A stretch of 37,203 nucleotides of DNA from NCBI RefSeq assembly GCF_000186445.1, contig NZ_GL636070.1, forward strand, positions 2,175,206 to 2,212,408, given 5' to 3'. The position numbers and the translations under genes were made by a program. Under the pieces are notes generated by a model that saw nothing but the letters and a program-made list of their open reading frames with translations, did not search any database and was not told the DNA's origin. Origin of the DNA: Streptococcus agalactiae ATCC 13813 (lineage in GTDB: Bacteria > Bacillota > Bacilli > Lactobacillales > Streptococcaceae). Of this stretch, positions 1-8,715 are shown piece by piece (the stretch's first letter is position 1; each line of letters begins with the position of its first letter).

Positions 1-140
1 TATTTTATAAATTTAGTATAGATATAACTATGCCTCTATATTCAATTAAGAGAAATTATATAACCACTATTGAGAAATGTAATCTAGCGATTAAATTCTT
101 TGCTCATCGTAAATATCCAATAAATATAATAATGCATAAA

Positions 141-192
141 ACGCCTGCTTACGAAATATAAACAAAATTGTTTGTATTTCGTAAACAAGCGT
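141..192 (-). terminator. Long imperfect inverted repeat, probable end of the ribosomal operon
   Basis: Positions 149-165 and 168-184 form a 17-bp arm pair with one wobble position and a two-base centre. The match continues outward with two mismatches to 141-148 and 185-192. On the minus strand the stem is followed by a T-rich stretch (TTTTATGCATTATTATATTT). It lies about 120 bp beyond the last gene, so it probably ends the S10-spc-alpha transcript. The T-tract is not clean, so an alternative is a protein-binding palindrome or an insertion-derived repeat. The rest of 1-205 is AT-rich and shows no gene. Confidence 0.5.
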
Positions 193-208
193 TACCTATT
201 TAACAATA

Positions 209-297
209 TATGATGAGTGTTCCCGCTGAGAATAATTCTCAGCGGTAGACCAGAGCTAGACTAAGAATCAATTGATTCCATCATCATAACACTCAAC
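209..297 (-). ncRNA. Structured RNA downstream of rplQ, probable L17 downstream element
   Basis: Just after rplQ lies a compact fold. An outer helix pairs 214-221 with 288-295 (8 bp). Inside is a hairpin pairing 223-233 with 235-245 (11 complementary bases around one central base), and then a 14-base palindrome at 265-278. A second pairing, 210-216 with 281-287, competes with the outer helix. Established knowledge: a conserved RNA named the L17 downstream element occurs after rplQ in Lactobacillales. Position and shape fit it; identity was not tested with a covariance model. Confidence 0.6.
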
Positions 298-311
298 AAA
301 ATTGATAAAAA

Positions 312-698
312 TTATACTAATTCAATAATTGCCATTGGGGCAGCATCGCCACGGCGTGGTTCTGTTTTAAGAATACGAGTGTATCCTCCGTTACGTTCAG
401 CATAACGAGGTGCGATGTCGTCAAAAAGTTTTTGAAGAGCTGTTGTTGATGTATATTTATCAGAAGCTTCATCATAGTTTTCTGATGCAATTTCATTACG
501 TACATAAGCAGCAGCTTGACGACGAGCATGTAAATCACCACGTTTACCTAGAGTAATCATTTTTTCAACTGTTTTACGGATTTCTTTAGCACGTGCTTCA
601 GTAGTTACAATTGATTCGTTGATAAGAAGATCGGTTGTCAAATCACGAAGCATTGCCTTACGTTGTGAGCTAGTGCGTCCTAGTTTACGGTAAGCCAT
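312..698 (-). CDS. rplQ: 50S ribosomal protein L17
   Basis: A 128-residue protein beginning [20 protein letters not shown], the diagnostic L17 N-terminus, and ending in a short acidic tail. L17 is a large-subunit protein near the peptide exit tunnel. It is the last gene of the ribosomal superoperon, 14 bp after rpoA, with an AGGAGG site about 7 bases before the ATG. Length matches the usual streptococcal protein. No anomaly is seen. Confidence 0.98.
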
Positions 699-712
699 TA
701 TGTCCTCCTATT

Positions 713-1651
713 TTATTTATCGTTTTTTAATCCAAGACCTAGATCGGCAAGTTTGATTTTAACTTCTTCAAGACTCTTACGTCCTAAGTTTCGGACTTTC
801 ATCATTTCAGGCTCAGTTTTTTCTGTTAAATCAAATACTGTATTAATTCCAGCACGTTTTAAACAGTTATATGAGCGCACTGACAAATCAAGTTCCTCAA
901 TTGTGCGGTCAAGCACTTTCTCATCGTTCACTTTCTCTGTTTCCTTCATTACTTCAGTTGCTTTAGCAACCTCTGTTAAATCAGTAAACAAGTTTAAGTG
1001 TTCAATTAAGACGCGAGCTGAAAGACCAAGAGCATCCTCAGGAATGATTGTGCCATTTGTCATGATTTCAATAGTTAATTTATCAAAGCCATCGTTACTA
1101 CCTACACGAGCAGGTTCAACTTGATAATTAACTTTTTTCACTGGTGTATAGATTGAATCTACAGCCAAGGTTCCCACTGGTGCATCATCTTTTTTATTTC
1201 CTTCTGCTGGAACATAACCTCGGTTTTTAGCAACTGTCATTGTTGCTTTCAAACTGTGACCTTCAGCAATTGTGAAAAGATAATGGTCAGGGTTTACAAT
1301 TTCGATATCACTATCTGTTAAAATATCTCCGGCAGTAATTTCTGCAGGACCTTCAACGTCTAGTTCGATAATCTTTTCGTCTTCGACGTAAGATTTCACA
1401 GCAAGTCCTTTTACATTAAGGATGATTTGCATCACATCTTCACGTACACCTGGGATAGTATCAAATTCGTGTAATACTCCATCAATTTTGATTGATGTGA
1501 CTGCTGCACCTGGAAGTGAAGACAGAAGCACACGACGAAGAGAGTTTCCTAGAGTTGTACCGTAGCCACGTTCTAGTGGTTCGATGACAAATCTGCCGTA
1601 ATCTTTATTTTCATCAATTTTTGTTATTATTGGTTTTTCAAACTCAATCAT
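713..1651 (-). CDS. rpoA: DNA-directed RNA polymerase subunit alpha
   Basis: A 312-residue alpha subunit. Residues about 1-230 are the dimerisation domain that nucleates polymerase assembly, with the conserved stretch [21 protein letters not shown] near residue 29. A charged linker (about 232-250) leads to the C-terminal domain (about 250-312), containing the helix-hairpin-helix segment [12 protein letters not shown] used for UP-element DNA and activator contact. The position between rpsK and rplQ is the Gram-positive alpha-operon arrangement. Full length; AGGGAGTAAC-type ribosome site ahead of the ATG. Confidence 0.98.
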   Translation of the reverse strand: MIEFEKPIITKIDENKDYGRFVIEPLERGYGTTLGNSLRRVLLSSLPGAAVTSIKIDGVLHEFDTIPGVREDVMQIILNVKGLAVKSYVEDEKIIELDVEGPAEITAGDILTDSDIEIVNPDHYLFTIAEGHSLKATMTVAKNRGYVPAEGNKKDDAPVGTLAVDSIYTPVKKVNYQVEPARVGSNDGFDKLTIEIMTNGTIIPEDALGLSARVLIEHLNLFTDLTEVAKATEVMKETEKVNDEKVLDRTIEELDLSVRSYNCLKRAGINTVFDLTEKTEPEMMKVRNLGRKSLEEVKIKLADLGLGLKNDK

Positions 1652-1700
1652 TTAGTTACTCCCTCTTAAACGAAAAGTTGTGTACTATAAAATGCTATGA

Positions 1701-2084
1701 TTATACACGACGACGTTTTGGAGGACGAGCACCATTATGTGGTACAGGAGTCACATCACGAATTGCAGTTACTTCAAGACCAGCTGCAGCAAGGGCACGG
1801 ATAGCAGATTCACGACCTGAACCAGGACCTTTTACAGTAACTTCAACAGTTTTAAGACCGTGTTCTTGTGCAGATTTAGCAGCAGCTTCAGCAGCCATTT
1901 GAGCAGCAAATGGAGTAGATTTACGAGAACCTTTAAATCCAAGAGCACCAGCTGATGACCATGCAAGAGCGTTACCATGCACATCTGTAATCATAACAAT
2001 AGTGTTATTGAATGTAGCGTGAATATGAGCAACACCAGATTCGATGTTCTTTTTCACACGACGTTTGCGTGTTGGTTTAGCCAA
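1701..2084 (-). CDS. rpsK: 30S ribosomal protein S11 (TTG start)
   Basis: A 127-residue S11, with the family core [14 protein letters not shown] near residue 18 and the basic C-terminus [12 protein letters not shown]11 sits on the platform of the small subunit and contacts the mRNA exit channel. The start codon is TTG, supported by an AGGAGG site 8 bases upstream and by the family N-terminus [12 protein letters not shown]. The 49-bp gap to rpoA shows no strong structure. Confidence 0.97.
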
Positions 2085-2101
2085 TTGTTTTACCTCCTAT
2101 T

Positions 2102-2467
2102 TTATTTTTTCTTACCTGCAATCGCAACAGCTTTACCTTTACGAGTGCGAGCGTTATTTTTAGTATTTTGTCCACGGACAGGAAGTCCACGACGGTGACG
2201 GATTCCACGGTATGAACCGATTTCCATCAAACGTTTAATATTCAAGTTTACCTCACGACGTAGGTCACCTTCAACTTTGATTGCATCAACTTCACGACGG
2301 ATAGCGTCCTCTTGATCTGGTGTCAAATCTTTAACGCGGATATCTTCAGAAATACCTGCAGCTGCTAAGATTTTTTTAGATGTAGAAAGACCAATTCCGT
2401 ATACATAAGTAAGTGAAATTACTACACGTTTGTCATTTGGAATATCAACTCCAGCAATACGAGCCAT
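2102..2467 (-). CDS. rpsM: 30S ribosomal protein S13
   Basis: A 121-residue S13 starting [20 protein letters not shown], with the helix-turn segment [14 protein letters not shown] and a lysine/arginine-rich C-terminal tail that reaches toward P-site tRNA. S13 sits in the head of the 30S subunit and contacts the 50S bridge. It lies between rpmJ and rpsK with 17-bp spacers on both sides; an AAAGGAGAT site precedes the ATG. Confidence 0.98.
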   Translation of the reverse strand: MARIAGVDIPNDKRVVISLTYVYGIGLSTSKKILAAAGISEDIRVKDLTPDQEDAIRREVDAIKVEGDLRREVNLNIKRLMEIGSYRGIRHRRGLPVRGQNTKNNARTRKGKAVAIAGKKK

Positions 2468-2484
2468 TTTATCTCCTTTCTATA

Positions 2485-2601
2485 TTATCCTTGACGTTGT
2501 TTGTGTTTTGGATTTGTCGGACAAATTACCATAACACGACCGTTACGACGAATAACTTTACAGTATTCGCAAATTGGTTTAACCGATGGTCTTACCTTCA
2601 T
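2485..2601 (-). CDS. rpmJ: 50S ribosomal protein L36 (zinc-ribbon form)
   Basis: This 38-codon gene fills the gap between infA and rpsM. The translation starts [16 protein letters not shown] and ends KHKQRQG. The residues C11, C14, C27 and H33 form the zinc ribbon of the zinc-containing L36 paralogue. A GGAGGGATT site stands ahead of the ATG. Order infA-rpmJ-rpsM is standard for Firmicutes. It is short but fully conserved in motif and length. Confidence 0.97.
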
Positions 2602-2626
2602 GTTTTAATCCCTCCAATTATTTCGA

Positions 2627-2845
2627 CTATTTAAAGCGGTATGTGATGCGTCCACGTGTTAAATCGTATGGGCTCATTTCAACAGTAACACGATCACCTA
2701 CCAAAATACGGATGTAGTTTTTACGGATTTTTCCTGATACAGTTGCCAAAATTTGGTGTCCATTTTCCAACTCAACAGTAAACATTGCATTAGGCATAGT
2801 TTCAACAACTTTACCTTCAATTTCAATCACATCTTCTTTTGCCAC
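2627..2845 (-). CDS. infA: Translation initiation factor IF-1 (GTG start)
   Basis: A 72-residue single S1/OB-fold protein beginning with the family sequence [22 protein letters not shown]-1 occupies the ribosomal A site during initiation and supports IF-2 and IF-3. The start codon is GTG, with an AGGGGGT ribosome site 8 bases upstream. A 115-bp spacer separates it from adk and carries a perfect hairpin and -10-like sequences, so it may have its own promoter. Confidence 0.97.
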
Positions 2846-2895
2846 GCAAAAGTACCCCCTAAATTTCGATTTGATGTCCTCTATAAAGAGGTAAC

Positions 2896-2953
2896 AATTA
2901 TAAGTCAGACTAACTTAGTATATCATTACTAATCTACTTATGCAAGTAGATTA
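2896..2953 (-). promoter_or_regulatory. adk-infA spacer: hairpin plus possible internal promoter for infA
   Basis: Positions 930-939 of the 2 kb block (2930-2939) pair perfectly with 2944-2953 around a four-base loop, only 8 bp beyond the adk stop codon on the minus strand. No T-tract follows, so it is not a typical terminator. Next on the minus strand are TGATATACT (an extended -10, with TATACT at 2917-2922) and TATAAT at 2897-2902. No good -35 is seen for either. Together they suggest RNA processing or an infA promoter. Confidence 0.35.
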
Positions 2954-2960
2954 GCATAAT

Positions 2961-3599
2961 TTATTTGAGTTCTAGCAACGCTTTTTCAACATCTGCAAAA
3001 ACTTCTGTTATTTCTTGATTACCTTCAATATCTGTAACAAGACCAAGCTTACGATAGTGTTCAAGAATAGGTTCTCCTTGAGCAATATTAACGTCCAAGC
3101 GACGTTTGACAGTTTCAGGCTTATCATCTTCACGTTGATAGTAATCTTCTTCTTTATAATCTACTGGTGGGTTGAACACTTTGTGGAAAGTTTCACCAGT
3201 TTTACGATTGATAATACGACCACTCAAACGCTCTATAAGACTTGATGGATCCACTTTAATATTAATAACACCATCTAAGCGTAGTCCTAGTTCTTCAAGC
3301 GTAGCATCTAAGGCGTGTGCTTGTTCAATAGTACGTGGATATCCATCAAGTAAAAAACCTTTTTCTGCGATATCATCCTCAGCTAAGCGCTCTTTTACAA
3401 TCCCGTTTGTTACTTCATCAGGAACCAATTCACCTTTATCAATATAACTTTTAGCTAAACGTCCCATTTCGGTTTGATTAGCCATTGCGGCGCGGAACAT
3501 ATCCCCTGTTGAGATGTGAGCAACACCAAATTCTTCAACAATCTTAGCTGCTTGAGTACCTTTACCAGCACCAGGCAAACCCATAATTAAAAGATTCAT
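2961..3599 (-). CDS. adk: Adenylate kinase
   Basis: A 212-residue nucleoside monophosphate kinase converting ATP plus AMP to two ADP. The P-loop GLPGAGKGT is at residues 7-15, followed by the AMP-binding segment STGDMFRAA, and DGYPRT near residue 85. The LID region ([11 protein letters not shown]) has no zinc-binding cysteines, so this is the zinc-free form. The length is normal. It sits between secY and infA, as usual in Firmicutes, but has structured spacers on both sides, which may tune its level relative to its neighbours. Confidence 0.98.
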   Translation of the reverse strand: MNLLIMGLPGAGKGTQAAKIVEEFGVAHISTGDMFRAAMANQTEMGRLAKSYIDKGELVPDEVTNGIVKERLAEDDIAEKGFLLDGYPRTIEQAHALDATLEELGLRLDGVINIKVDPSSLIERLSGRIINRKTGETFHKVFNPPVDYKEEDYYQREDDKPETVKRRLDVNIAQGEPILEHYRKLGLVTDIEGNQEITEVFADVEKALLELK

Positions 3600-3654
3600 T
3601 ATAGTCTCCTTATTTTGTTTTTAAATAAATCCAACACAGCATGTCGGACTTATT

Positions 3655-3688
3655 AAAAAACAAAATAGAAGGTTGACAGAGTCAACCT
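3655..3688 (-). terminator. Terminator-like hairpin between secY and adk
   Basis: Immediately after the secY stop codon on the minus strand, 3670-3677 pairs perfectly with 3681-3688 around a three-base loop. It is followed by TCTATTTTGTTTTTT. This looks like an intrinsic terminator, but adk and the rest of the operon lie downstream with no strong promoter seen, so it is probably leaky or conditional. A second, weaker hairpin (about 3632-3650, one G-U pair) stands between it and the adk ribosome site. Confidence 0.55.
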
Positions 3689-3693
3689 ATATT

Positions 3694-4998
3694 CTATTCT
3701 GTTGTATTCATGAATCCAACATAGCGTCTCTTCAAAAGATAGCCCTCGAGTTGTTTCATACCTTCAATACCTGTTGCAATCAAAATGAGTAAGCTTGTCC
3801 CACCTAACGCAATACTTGATGACAAATGCAACGCTTGTTGAGCAATAATTGGTAACAAGGAAATAAATGCTAGAAATACTGAACCAATTGTTGCTAATTT
3901 TTTCAATAGCGATGACATATATTCTTCTGTTTCTCGTCCTGGTCGAATACTTGGAATGTAGGACGAATTTTTTTGAAGATTCTCTGCTGTCTTTTCAGGG
4001 TTTACTTGTACAAAAGTATAGAAGAAAGAGAACAGAATAATCAAGATAGCATAGATAATCATACCGACTGGGGTTTGATAATTAAGTAATTCTTGGAGTT
4101 TAGTAAGCCAAGGAATTTCTTTACCATTTTGAAAGAAAGGAATAATCGTACTTGGAATTGTTGTAATCGAGCTAGCAAAGATAACGGGAATAACACCAGC
4201 TGGATTTACTTTTAGAGGAAGATATGAACTTGTAGGAGCTCCTTGAACAAGTTTTGTATATTGGATTGGAATTTTGTATTCAGCTTGTTGAATAAATGTT
4301 GTAAAAAATACAATTGCTAATACTGCTACAATAAGAATCCCGACAAAGATGTAAGAATTTGTAATTGCTGAAGAGCGTACATTTACAAAGAAATCTTCGT
4401 AGATAGTTGTAATTGCACTTGGAATGGAAGAAATGATACCCGCAAAGATAATCATAGACACTCCATTTCCGAATCCCTTATCAGTAATTTGTTCACCTAG
4501 CCAAGTAACCACCATACTACCTGTTGTAAGGATTGCACCAATAAGCAAATATGTTTGTACATTCGGAGTTTTAACTAAAGCAACACTTGATAGAGTGTTA
4601 AAACCAGCAGTAATACCAATTGATTGTACGAATGCAAGGAACAAAGAAATATAACGTGTAGCTTGGTTAAGCTTACGACGACCTACCTCTCCTTGTTTTC
4701 CCCATTCAACAAACTTCGGAAGAATATCCATTTGAAGTAGCTGAACAACAATAGACGCAGTAATGTATGGGCTAACTCCCATAGAGAATACCGAAAAGTT
4801 TCTCATTGCATTACCACTAACTAAGTTAAGCATATTTAGAAATGGAAGTTCACCCATTTGTTCTAAACTCTTAACATTGATGCCCGGTACTGTGATATGC
4901 GTTCCGATACGAAATACAAGAAGGATAAAGATAGTAAATAAAATTTTATTTCTTACCATCTTTACTTTGAGTGCATCTCTAAGTAATTTTAAAAACAT
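3694..4998 (-). CDS. secY: Protein translocase subunit SecY
   Basis: A 434-residue polytopic membrane protein with about ten transmembrane segments, the central pore of the Sec translocon. The start MFLKLLRDALKVKMVRNKILFTIFILLVFRIG gives the first segment and its cytoplasmic anchor. The plug region follows near GINVKSLE, and the cytoplasmic loop near residue 345 carries SSYIPSIRPGRETEEY. This is the housekeeping SecY encoded in the spc operon, not an accessory SecY2. It lies 20 bp after rplO. Confidence 0.97.
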   Translation of the reverse strand: MFLKLLRDALKVKMVRNKILFTIFILLVFRIGTHITVPGINVKSLEQMGELPFLNMLNLVSGNAMRNFSVFSMGVSPYITASIVVQLLQMDILPKFVEWGKQGEVGRRKLNQATRYISLFLAFVQSIGITAGFNTLSSVALVKTPNVQTYLLIGAILTTGSMVVTWLGEQITDKGFGNGVSMIIFAGIISSIPSAITTIYEDFFVNVRSSAITNSYIFVGILIVAVLAIVFFTTFIQQAEYKIPIQYTKLVQGAPTSSYLPLKVNPAGVIPVIFASSITTIPSTIIPFFQNGKEIPWLTKLQELLNYQTPVGMIIYAILIILFSFFYTFVQVNPEKTAENLQKNSSYIPSIRPGRETEEYMSSLLKKLATIGSVFLAFISLLPIIAQQALHLSSSIALGGTSLLILIATGIEGMKQLEGYLLKRRYVGFMNTTE

Positions 4999-5018
4999 AA
5001 TGAGTTACCTCTCATTAA

Positions 5019-5459
5019 TTAGATGACTTCGATTGAACCACCTTTAGCAGTGATAGCTGCTTCAGCAGATTTAGAAAATTTAGCTGCTTTAACAGACAAT
5101 TTCTTAGTTAATTCACCATTACCAAGAATTTTAACGCCTGATTTTTCAGCACGCACAATTCCAGCTTCTTTAAGAACAACTGGAGTTACTTCAGTACCAT
5201 CTTCAAAGACATTTAATTGGTCAAGGTTCACAAGAGCATATTCTTTTGCATTGATGTTTGAGAACCCACGTTTTGGCATACGACGGAACAATGGAGTTTG
5301 TCCACCTTCAAAACCAAGGCGTACTCCACCACCACTACGCGATTTTTGTCCTTTTTGACCACGTCCGGAAGTTTTACCATTACCTGAAGATGTACCGCGA
5401 CCCACACGATTGCGGACTTTACGTGATCCTTCTGCAGGTTTTAATTCATGAAGTTTCAT
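5019..5459 (-). CDS. rplO: 50S ribosomal protein L15
   Basis: A 146-residue L15. The N-terminal half is the glycine- and arginine-rich extended tail ([20 protein letters not shown]) that penetrates the 23S rRNA. The C-terminal half is the globular domain ending [14 protein letters not shown]15 is a late assembly protein of the 50S central protuberance area. A 124-bp structured spacer separates it from rpmD upstream, unusually long for this operon; an AAGGAG site precedes the ATG. Confidence 0.97.
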   Translation of the reverse strand: MKLHELKPAEGSRKVRNRVGRGTSSGNGKTSGRGQKGQKSRSGGGVRLGFEGGQTPLFRRMPKRGFSNINAKEYALVNLDQLNVFEDGTEVTPVVLKEAGIVRAEKSGVKILGNGELTKKLSVKAAKFSKSAEAAITAKGGSIEVI

Positions 5460-5480
5460 TATTTTTTCTCCTTATTTGTA

Positions 5481-5581
5481 AAATGCTAACGCCTTTACGA
5501 GGGGAAAGGTACTCCCCGCAAAGACTCGCCTATACGATTTGTTTAAATCGCACCAATAACAATCAGTGCGATTTAGCATTT
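5481..5581 (-). ncRNA. Three-helix RNA structure between rpmD and rplO
   Basis: Read on the minus strand, 5573-5581 pairs with 5481-5489 as a 9-bp closing helix. Within it, 5566-5574 pairs with 5545-5553 (9 bp, 12-base loop; it shares two bases with the closing helix). A second arm, CTTTGCG with CGTAAAG plus GGGA with TCCC (about 5496-5524), forms an interrupted 11-bp hairpin. The stretch 5545-5550 can also pair with 5535-5540, an exclusive alternative. This resembles a cis-regulatory leader for rplO. I do not recognise it as a named family; pairing was done by eye. Confidence 0.55.
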
Positions 5582-5583
5582 AA

Positions 5584-5763
5584 TTAAGCTTCTTCAACAG
5601 TTACTAAGTGAGAGATAGCGTTAACCATACCACGGATGGCAGCATTATCTTCCTTAACAACTGAAGAATTTAATTTACCAAGTCCAAGGGCAACAACTGT
5701 TTTACGTTGTTCTGGTTTGCGACCGATTGGAGACTTAGTCAAAGTAATTTTAATTTGAGCCAT
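5584..5763 (-). CDS. rpmD: 50S ribosomal protein L30
   Basis: A 59-codon gene between rpsE and rplO. The product starts [20 protein letters not shown] and ends LVTVEEA, the usual bacterial L30. L30 is a small non-essential-in-some-species protein of the large subunit near the 5S rRNA. Start is ATG with an AAGGGGAT site about 6 bases upstream. Its downstream spacer is the structured 5481-5581 element. Confidence 0.97.
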   Translation of the reverse strand: MAQIKITLTKSPIGRKPEQRKTVVALGLGKLNSSVVKEDNAAIRGMVNAISHLVTVEEA

Positions 5764-5777
5764 TATAATCCCCTTTC

Positions 5778-6272
5778 TTATGCTAAGTCAGAAACAGAAA
5801 TGCCACGTAAAGCAGCAACTTCTTCTGCACGTTTTAATTGTTTCAAGCCCTCAACAGTTGCGCGAACAATGTTGATTGGAGTGTTTGAACCAAGTGATTT
5901 AGATGTAATATCTGCAACACCTGCTAATTCGATGACGGCACGAACAGCACCACCAGCGGCAACCCCAGCACCCTCAACAGCTGGTTTCAACAATACTTTC
6001 GCTCCACCAAATTCTGAACGAACTTCGTGAGGAATTGTTGTACCGACCATAGGAACTTCAACCATGTTTTTCTTAGCAGCTTCAACAGCTTTGCGAATAG
6101 CTTCTGGTACTTCTTGAGCTTTACCTGTACCGAAACCAACACGACCATTACGGTCACCAACAACTACAAGAGCTGCAAAACGTAGACGACGTCCACCTTT
6201 AACAACTTTTGTAACGCGGTTAATCGCAACAACGCGCTCTTCAAGTTCTACTGCATTATCTTTAAATGCCAT
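5778..6272 (-). CDS. rpsE: 30S ribosomal protein S5
   Basis: A 164-residue S5, with the double-stranded-RNA-binding-like N-terminal domain ([20 protein letters not shown]) and the C-terminal domain containing the glycine-rich [18 protein letters not shown]. It helps set decoding accuracy and mRNA helicase activity at the 30S entry site. It is 18 bp from rplR and 14 bp from rpmD. The start codon is ATG preceded by AGGGAGGACAC. Confidence 0.98.
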   Translation of the reverse strand: MAFKDNAVELEERVVAINRVTKVVKGGRRLRFAALVVVGDRNGRVGFGTGKAQEVPEAIRKAVEAAKKNMVEVPMVGTTIPHEVRSEFGGAKVLLKPAVEGAGVAAGGAVRAVIELAGVADITSKSLGSNTPINIVRATVEGLKQLKRAEEVAALRGISVSDLA

Positions 6273-6290
6273 TATTAAGTGTCCTCCCTA

Positions 6291-6647
6291 TTAGAATTTC
6301 AATCCGTTTTCACGAGCTGAGTCAGCCAAAGCTTTTACACGTCCGTGATAGAGATATCCACCGCGGTCAAACACCACTTCAGAAATACCTTTAGCTACTG
6401 CGCGTTCAGCAACAAGTTTACCGACAAGAACGGCTTGTTCTGTTTTTGTTCCGTTAGAAACTTCTTTATCAAGAGTTGATGCACTTGCGAGCGTTACACC
6501 CGCTACGTCATCAATTACTTGAGCGTAGATGCCTGTATTAGAACGGAAAATGTTCAAACGTGGGCGATCAGCAGTTCCAGAGAGTTTACCGCGAACGCGA
6601 CGGTGGCGTTTTTGGCGGATTTTATTTTTATCTGGTTTCGAAATCAC
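6291..6647 (-). CDS. rplR: 50S ribosomal protein L18 (GTG start)
   Basis: A 118-residue 5S-rRNA-binding protein, beginning [23 protein letters not shown] after the initiator and ending SARENGLKF. Two in-frame GTG codons are possible, at 6656 and 6647. The upstream one is part of the AAGAGGTG ribosome site itself, whereas the second lies about 6 bases after it, so 6647 is chosen. Some annotations use the 121-residue form. The gap to rplF contains weak hairpins. Confidence 0.95.
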   Translation of the reverse strand: MISKPDKNKIRQKRHRRVRGKLSGTADRPRLNIFRSNTGIYAQVIDDVAGVTLASASTLDKEVSNGTKTEQAVLVGKLVAERAVAKGISEVVFDRGGYLYHGRVKALADSARENGLKF

Positions 6648-6747
6648 AATTTTCACCTCTTAAATATATTGTTATGTCAAAATGACAATATTAAAATGAA
6701 AGGATAGAGAATTTGCAGAAAAGATTCTACAAAATCTATCAATCCTA

Positions 6748-7284
6748 TTATTTACCTGTTTTACCTTCTTTACGGCGTACGAATTCACCAACGTAACGAA
6801 TACCTTTACCTTTATATGGTTCTGGTGAACGTAAGCTACGAACGTAAGCAGCAGTTTGTCCAACGCTTTCTTTGTTGATACCAATTACGTTGATTGTTGT
6901 TGGAGTTGGCACTTCAAAAGTAACACCTTCTGGAGCTTCAACTTCGTCTTGGTGAGACTTACCAACAGAAAGAACAAGTTTTGATCCTTGAAGTTGTGCA
7001 CGGTAACCAACACCGCGCATTTCAAGAGCTTTTTTGAAACCTTCAGAAACACCAACAACCATGTTATTCAAGTTCGCACGAGTTGTACCATGAATTGTTT
7101 TCATTTCTTTTGAGTCGTTAGGACGAGTAACTGTTACTTCAGTCCCTTCAACAGTGATTCCAATATTTTTATTAAACTCACGAGTGAGTTCGCCTTTAGG
7201 TCCTTTTACAGTAACAACATTATCCTTGTTAATGATTTCAACACCTGCAGGCAATGTAATTACTTTATTACCAATACGTGACAT
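6748..7284 (-). CDS. rplF: 50S ribosomal protein L6
   Basis: A 178-residue L6 with two repeated domains (about 1-80 and 82-178). The C-terminal signature [25 protein letters not shown] lies near the sarcin-ricin loop and factor-binding site. Starts [12 protein letters not shown]. It is separated from rpsH by a 109-bp spacer holding competing short stems (339-344 with 366-371, or 351-355 with 363-367 of the 7 kb block). Confidence 0.98.
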   Translation of the reverse strand: MSRIGNKVITLPAGVEIINKDNVVTVKGPKGELTREFNKNIGITVEGTEVTVTRPNDSKEMKTIHGTTRANLNNMVVGVSEGFKKALEMRGVGYRAQLQGSKLVLSVGKSHQDEVEAPEGVTFEVPTPTTINVIGINKESVGQTAAYVRSLRSPEPYKGKGIRYVGEFVRRKEGKTGK

Positions 7285-7393
7285 GTTTATTTTCTCCTGT
7301 TAAATTGTCAAGCTGCTTGAGCAACTAGTTTTCACGGGGACTCATGAGACCACAGGATTATACTGTGAGTCAATGAGCATTTTAGGTAAAATT

Positions 7394-7792
7394 TTACCAA
7401 ATATATGCAAGTACTTCTCCACCAATATTTTTTTGGCGAGCTTCTTTGTCAGTCAAAAGACCTTCAGAAGTTGATACAATTGCAATACCAAGTCCGTTAA
7501 GAACTTTAGGCATATCTTCATGTTTAGTATAAACACGAAGACCTGGTTTTGAAATACGTTTCAAGTTAGTGATAACACGTTCACCATTTTGTCCATATTT
7601 AAGGAACACACGGATGATGCCTTGTTTGTCATCTTCAATAACTTCAACGTTTTTTACAAAACCTTCACGTTTAAGGATATCAGCAATCCCTTTTTTAATG
7701 TTTGATGCAGGTACTTCTAACACTTCATGTTTTGCTTGGTTAGCATTACGAATACGAGTTAAAAAGTCTGCAATTGGGTCAGTCATAACCAT
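7394..7792 (-). CDS. rpsH: 30S ribosomal protein S8
   Basis: A 132-residue S8 starting [20 protein letters not shown] and ending [10 protein letters not shown]. It binds 16S rRNA helix 21 early in 30S assembly; in enterobacteria S8 also represses the spc operon. The first of two ATG codons is preferred because an AGGAG site lies 9 bases before it. The upstream spacer to rpsN is long (154 bp) and full of hairpins; a GGTAAAA/TTTTACC palindrome overlaps its stop codon (7385-7398). Confidence 0.97.
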   Translation of the reverse strand: MVMTDPIADFLTRIRNANQAKHEVLEVPASNIKKGIADILKREGFVKNVEVIEDDKQGIIRVFLKYGQNGERVITNLKRISKPGLRVYTKHEDMPKVLNGLGIAIVSTSEGLLTDKEARQKNIGGEVLAYIW

Positions 7793-7809
7793 TTTTTAAT
7801 TCTCCTCTT

Positions 7810-7927
7810 ATTAGCAGTTTGAATTTAATCACTTGCTAATTAATGAGTCCTTACGGACGTTGTAAGACTAGGTCTTAGTATATTTGCGTTTAAAAATCAG
7901 TGCCATTATCAATGACACCTTTTAAAC
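7810..7927 (-). other. Series of four stem-loops in the rpsN-rpsH spacer
   Basis: The 154-bp spacer contains, in plus coordinates: 7810-7816 with 7834-7840 (7 bp); 7847-7850 with 7855-7858 (4 bp, tight loop); 7863-7868 with 7872-7877 (6 bp, 3-base loop); and a two-tier stem, 7888-7895 with 7920-7927 (8 bp), enclosing 7900-7906 with 7912-7918 (7 bp on the minus strand with one G-U). No T-tract is present, so they are not terminators. They may stabilise, pause or process the mRNA upstream of rpsH. Confidence 0.5.
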
Positions 7928-7946
7928 ACAAAGCATCATTAATTTA

Positions 7947-8132
7947 TTACCAAGATGCTTTAGTTACGCCTGGTACTTGACCTTTATAAGCCAAGTCACG
8001 GAAGCAAACACGGCAAAGTTGGAATTTGCGGTAAACTGAGTGTGGACGTCCGCATTTTTCACAACGAGTGTAAGCTTGCGTAGAGAACTTCGCTGGGCGT
8101 TTGTTCTTAGCAATCATAGATTTTTTAGCCAA
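7947..8132 (-). CDS. rpsN: 30S ribosomal protein S14, zinc-binding type Z
   Basis: A 61-residue S14 with the zinc ribbon cysteines C24, C27, C40 and C43 ([15 protein letters not shown]). This is the C+ form encoded in the spc operon; streptococci may carry a longer zinc-free paralogue elsewhere that replaces it under zinc shortage. It lies 17 bp after rplE with an AGGAGGTAAA site before the ATG. Confidence 0.97.
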   Translation of the reverse strand: MAKKSMIAKNKRPAKFSTQAYTRCEKCGRPHSVYRKFQLCRVCFRDLAYKGQVPGVTKASW

Positions 8133-8149
8133 TTTATTTACCTCCTAGA

Positions 8150-8692
8150 TTACTTTGCAAAAGGCATTCCAAGGCCTTTTAGCAATTCACGTGACTCTTC
8201 ATCAGTGTTAGCAGTAGTAACGATAACGATATCAAGACCACGTACTTTATCAACGTCATCAAAGTTGATTTCTGGGAAGATCAATTGTTCTTTAACTCCA
8301 AGAGTGTAGTTTCCACGTCCATCAAATGATTTCGTTGGAACACCATGGAAGTCACGTACACGTGGAAGTGAAACAGAAACTAATTTATCCAAGAATTCGT
8401 ACATACGTTCACCACGGAGGGTAACTTTTGCACCGATCGCTACACCTTCACGAAGACGGAAGCCAGCGATTGATTTCTTAGCTTTAGTAATAAGTGGTTT
8501 TTGACCTGAAATAAGTGCTAACTCAGCAGCAGCTTTCTCAAGATTTTTAGCGTTTGATACAGCATCACCAACACCCATGTTAAGAACGATTTTCTCAACT
8601 TTTGGCACAGCCATAACAGATGAATAGTTAAATTTTTCTGTCAACGCAGGAACAACTTCATTAGTATATTTTTCTTTTAAGCGATTTGCCAT
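8150..8692 (-). CDS. rplE: 50S ribosomal protein L5
   Basis: A 180-residue L5 that binds 5S rRNA and touches P-site tRNA across the intersubunit bridge. It starts [21 protein letters not shown] and has the conserved [15 protein letters not shown] segment (about residue 88) and a C-terminus [12 protein letters not shown]. It is adjacent to rplX (23 bp) and rpsN (17 bp). Length and motifs are normal. Confidence 0.98.
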
Positions 8693-8715
8693 TATGCTTC
8701 TCCTTTCCTTCGTGA

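Noticed and set aside
1..140. A gene or tRNA at the left edge
   Set aside because: No reading frame with a ribosome site and no cloverleaf was seen; the sequence is AT-rich and unassigned.
7339..7371. TATAAT at about 7356-7361 as an rplF promoter
   Set aside because: No -35 at suitable distance and it lies in the loop of a stem; probably not a promoter.
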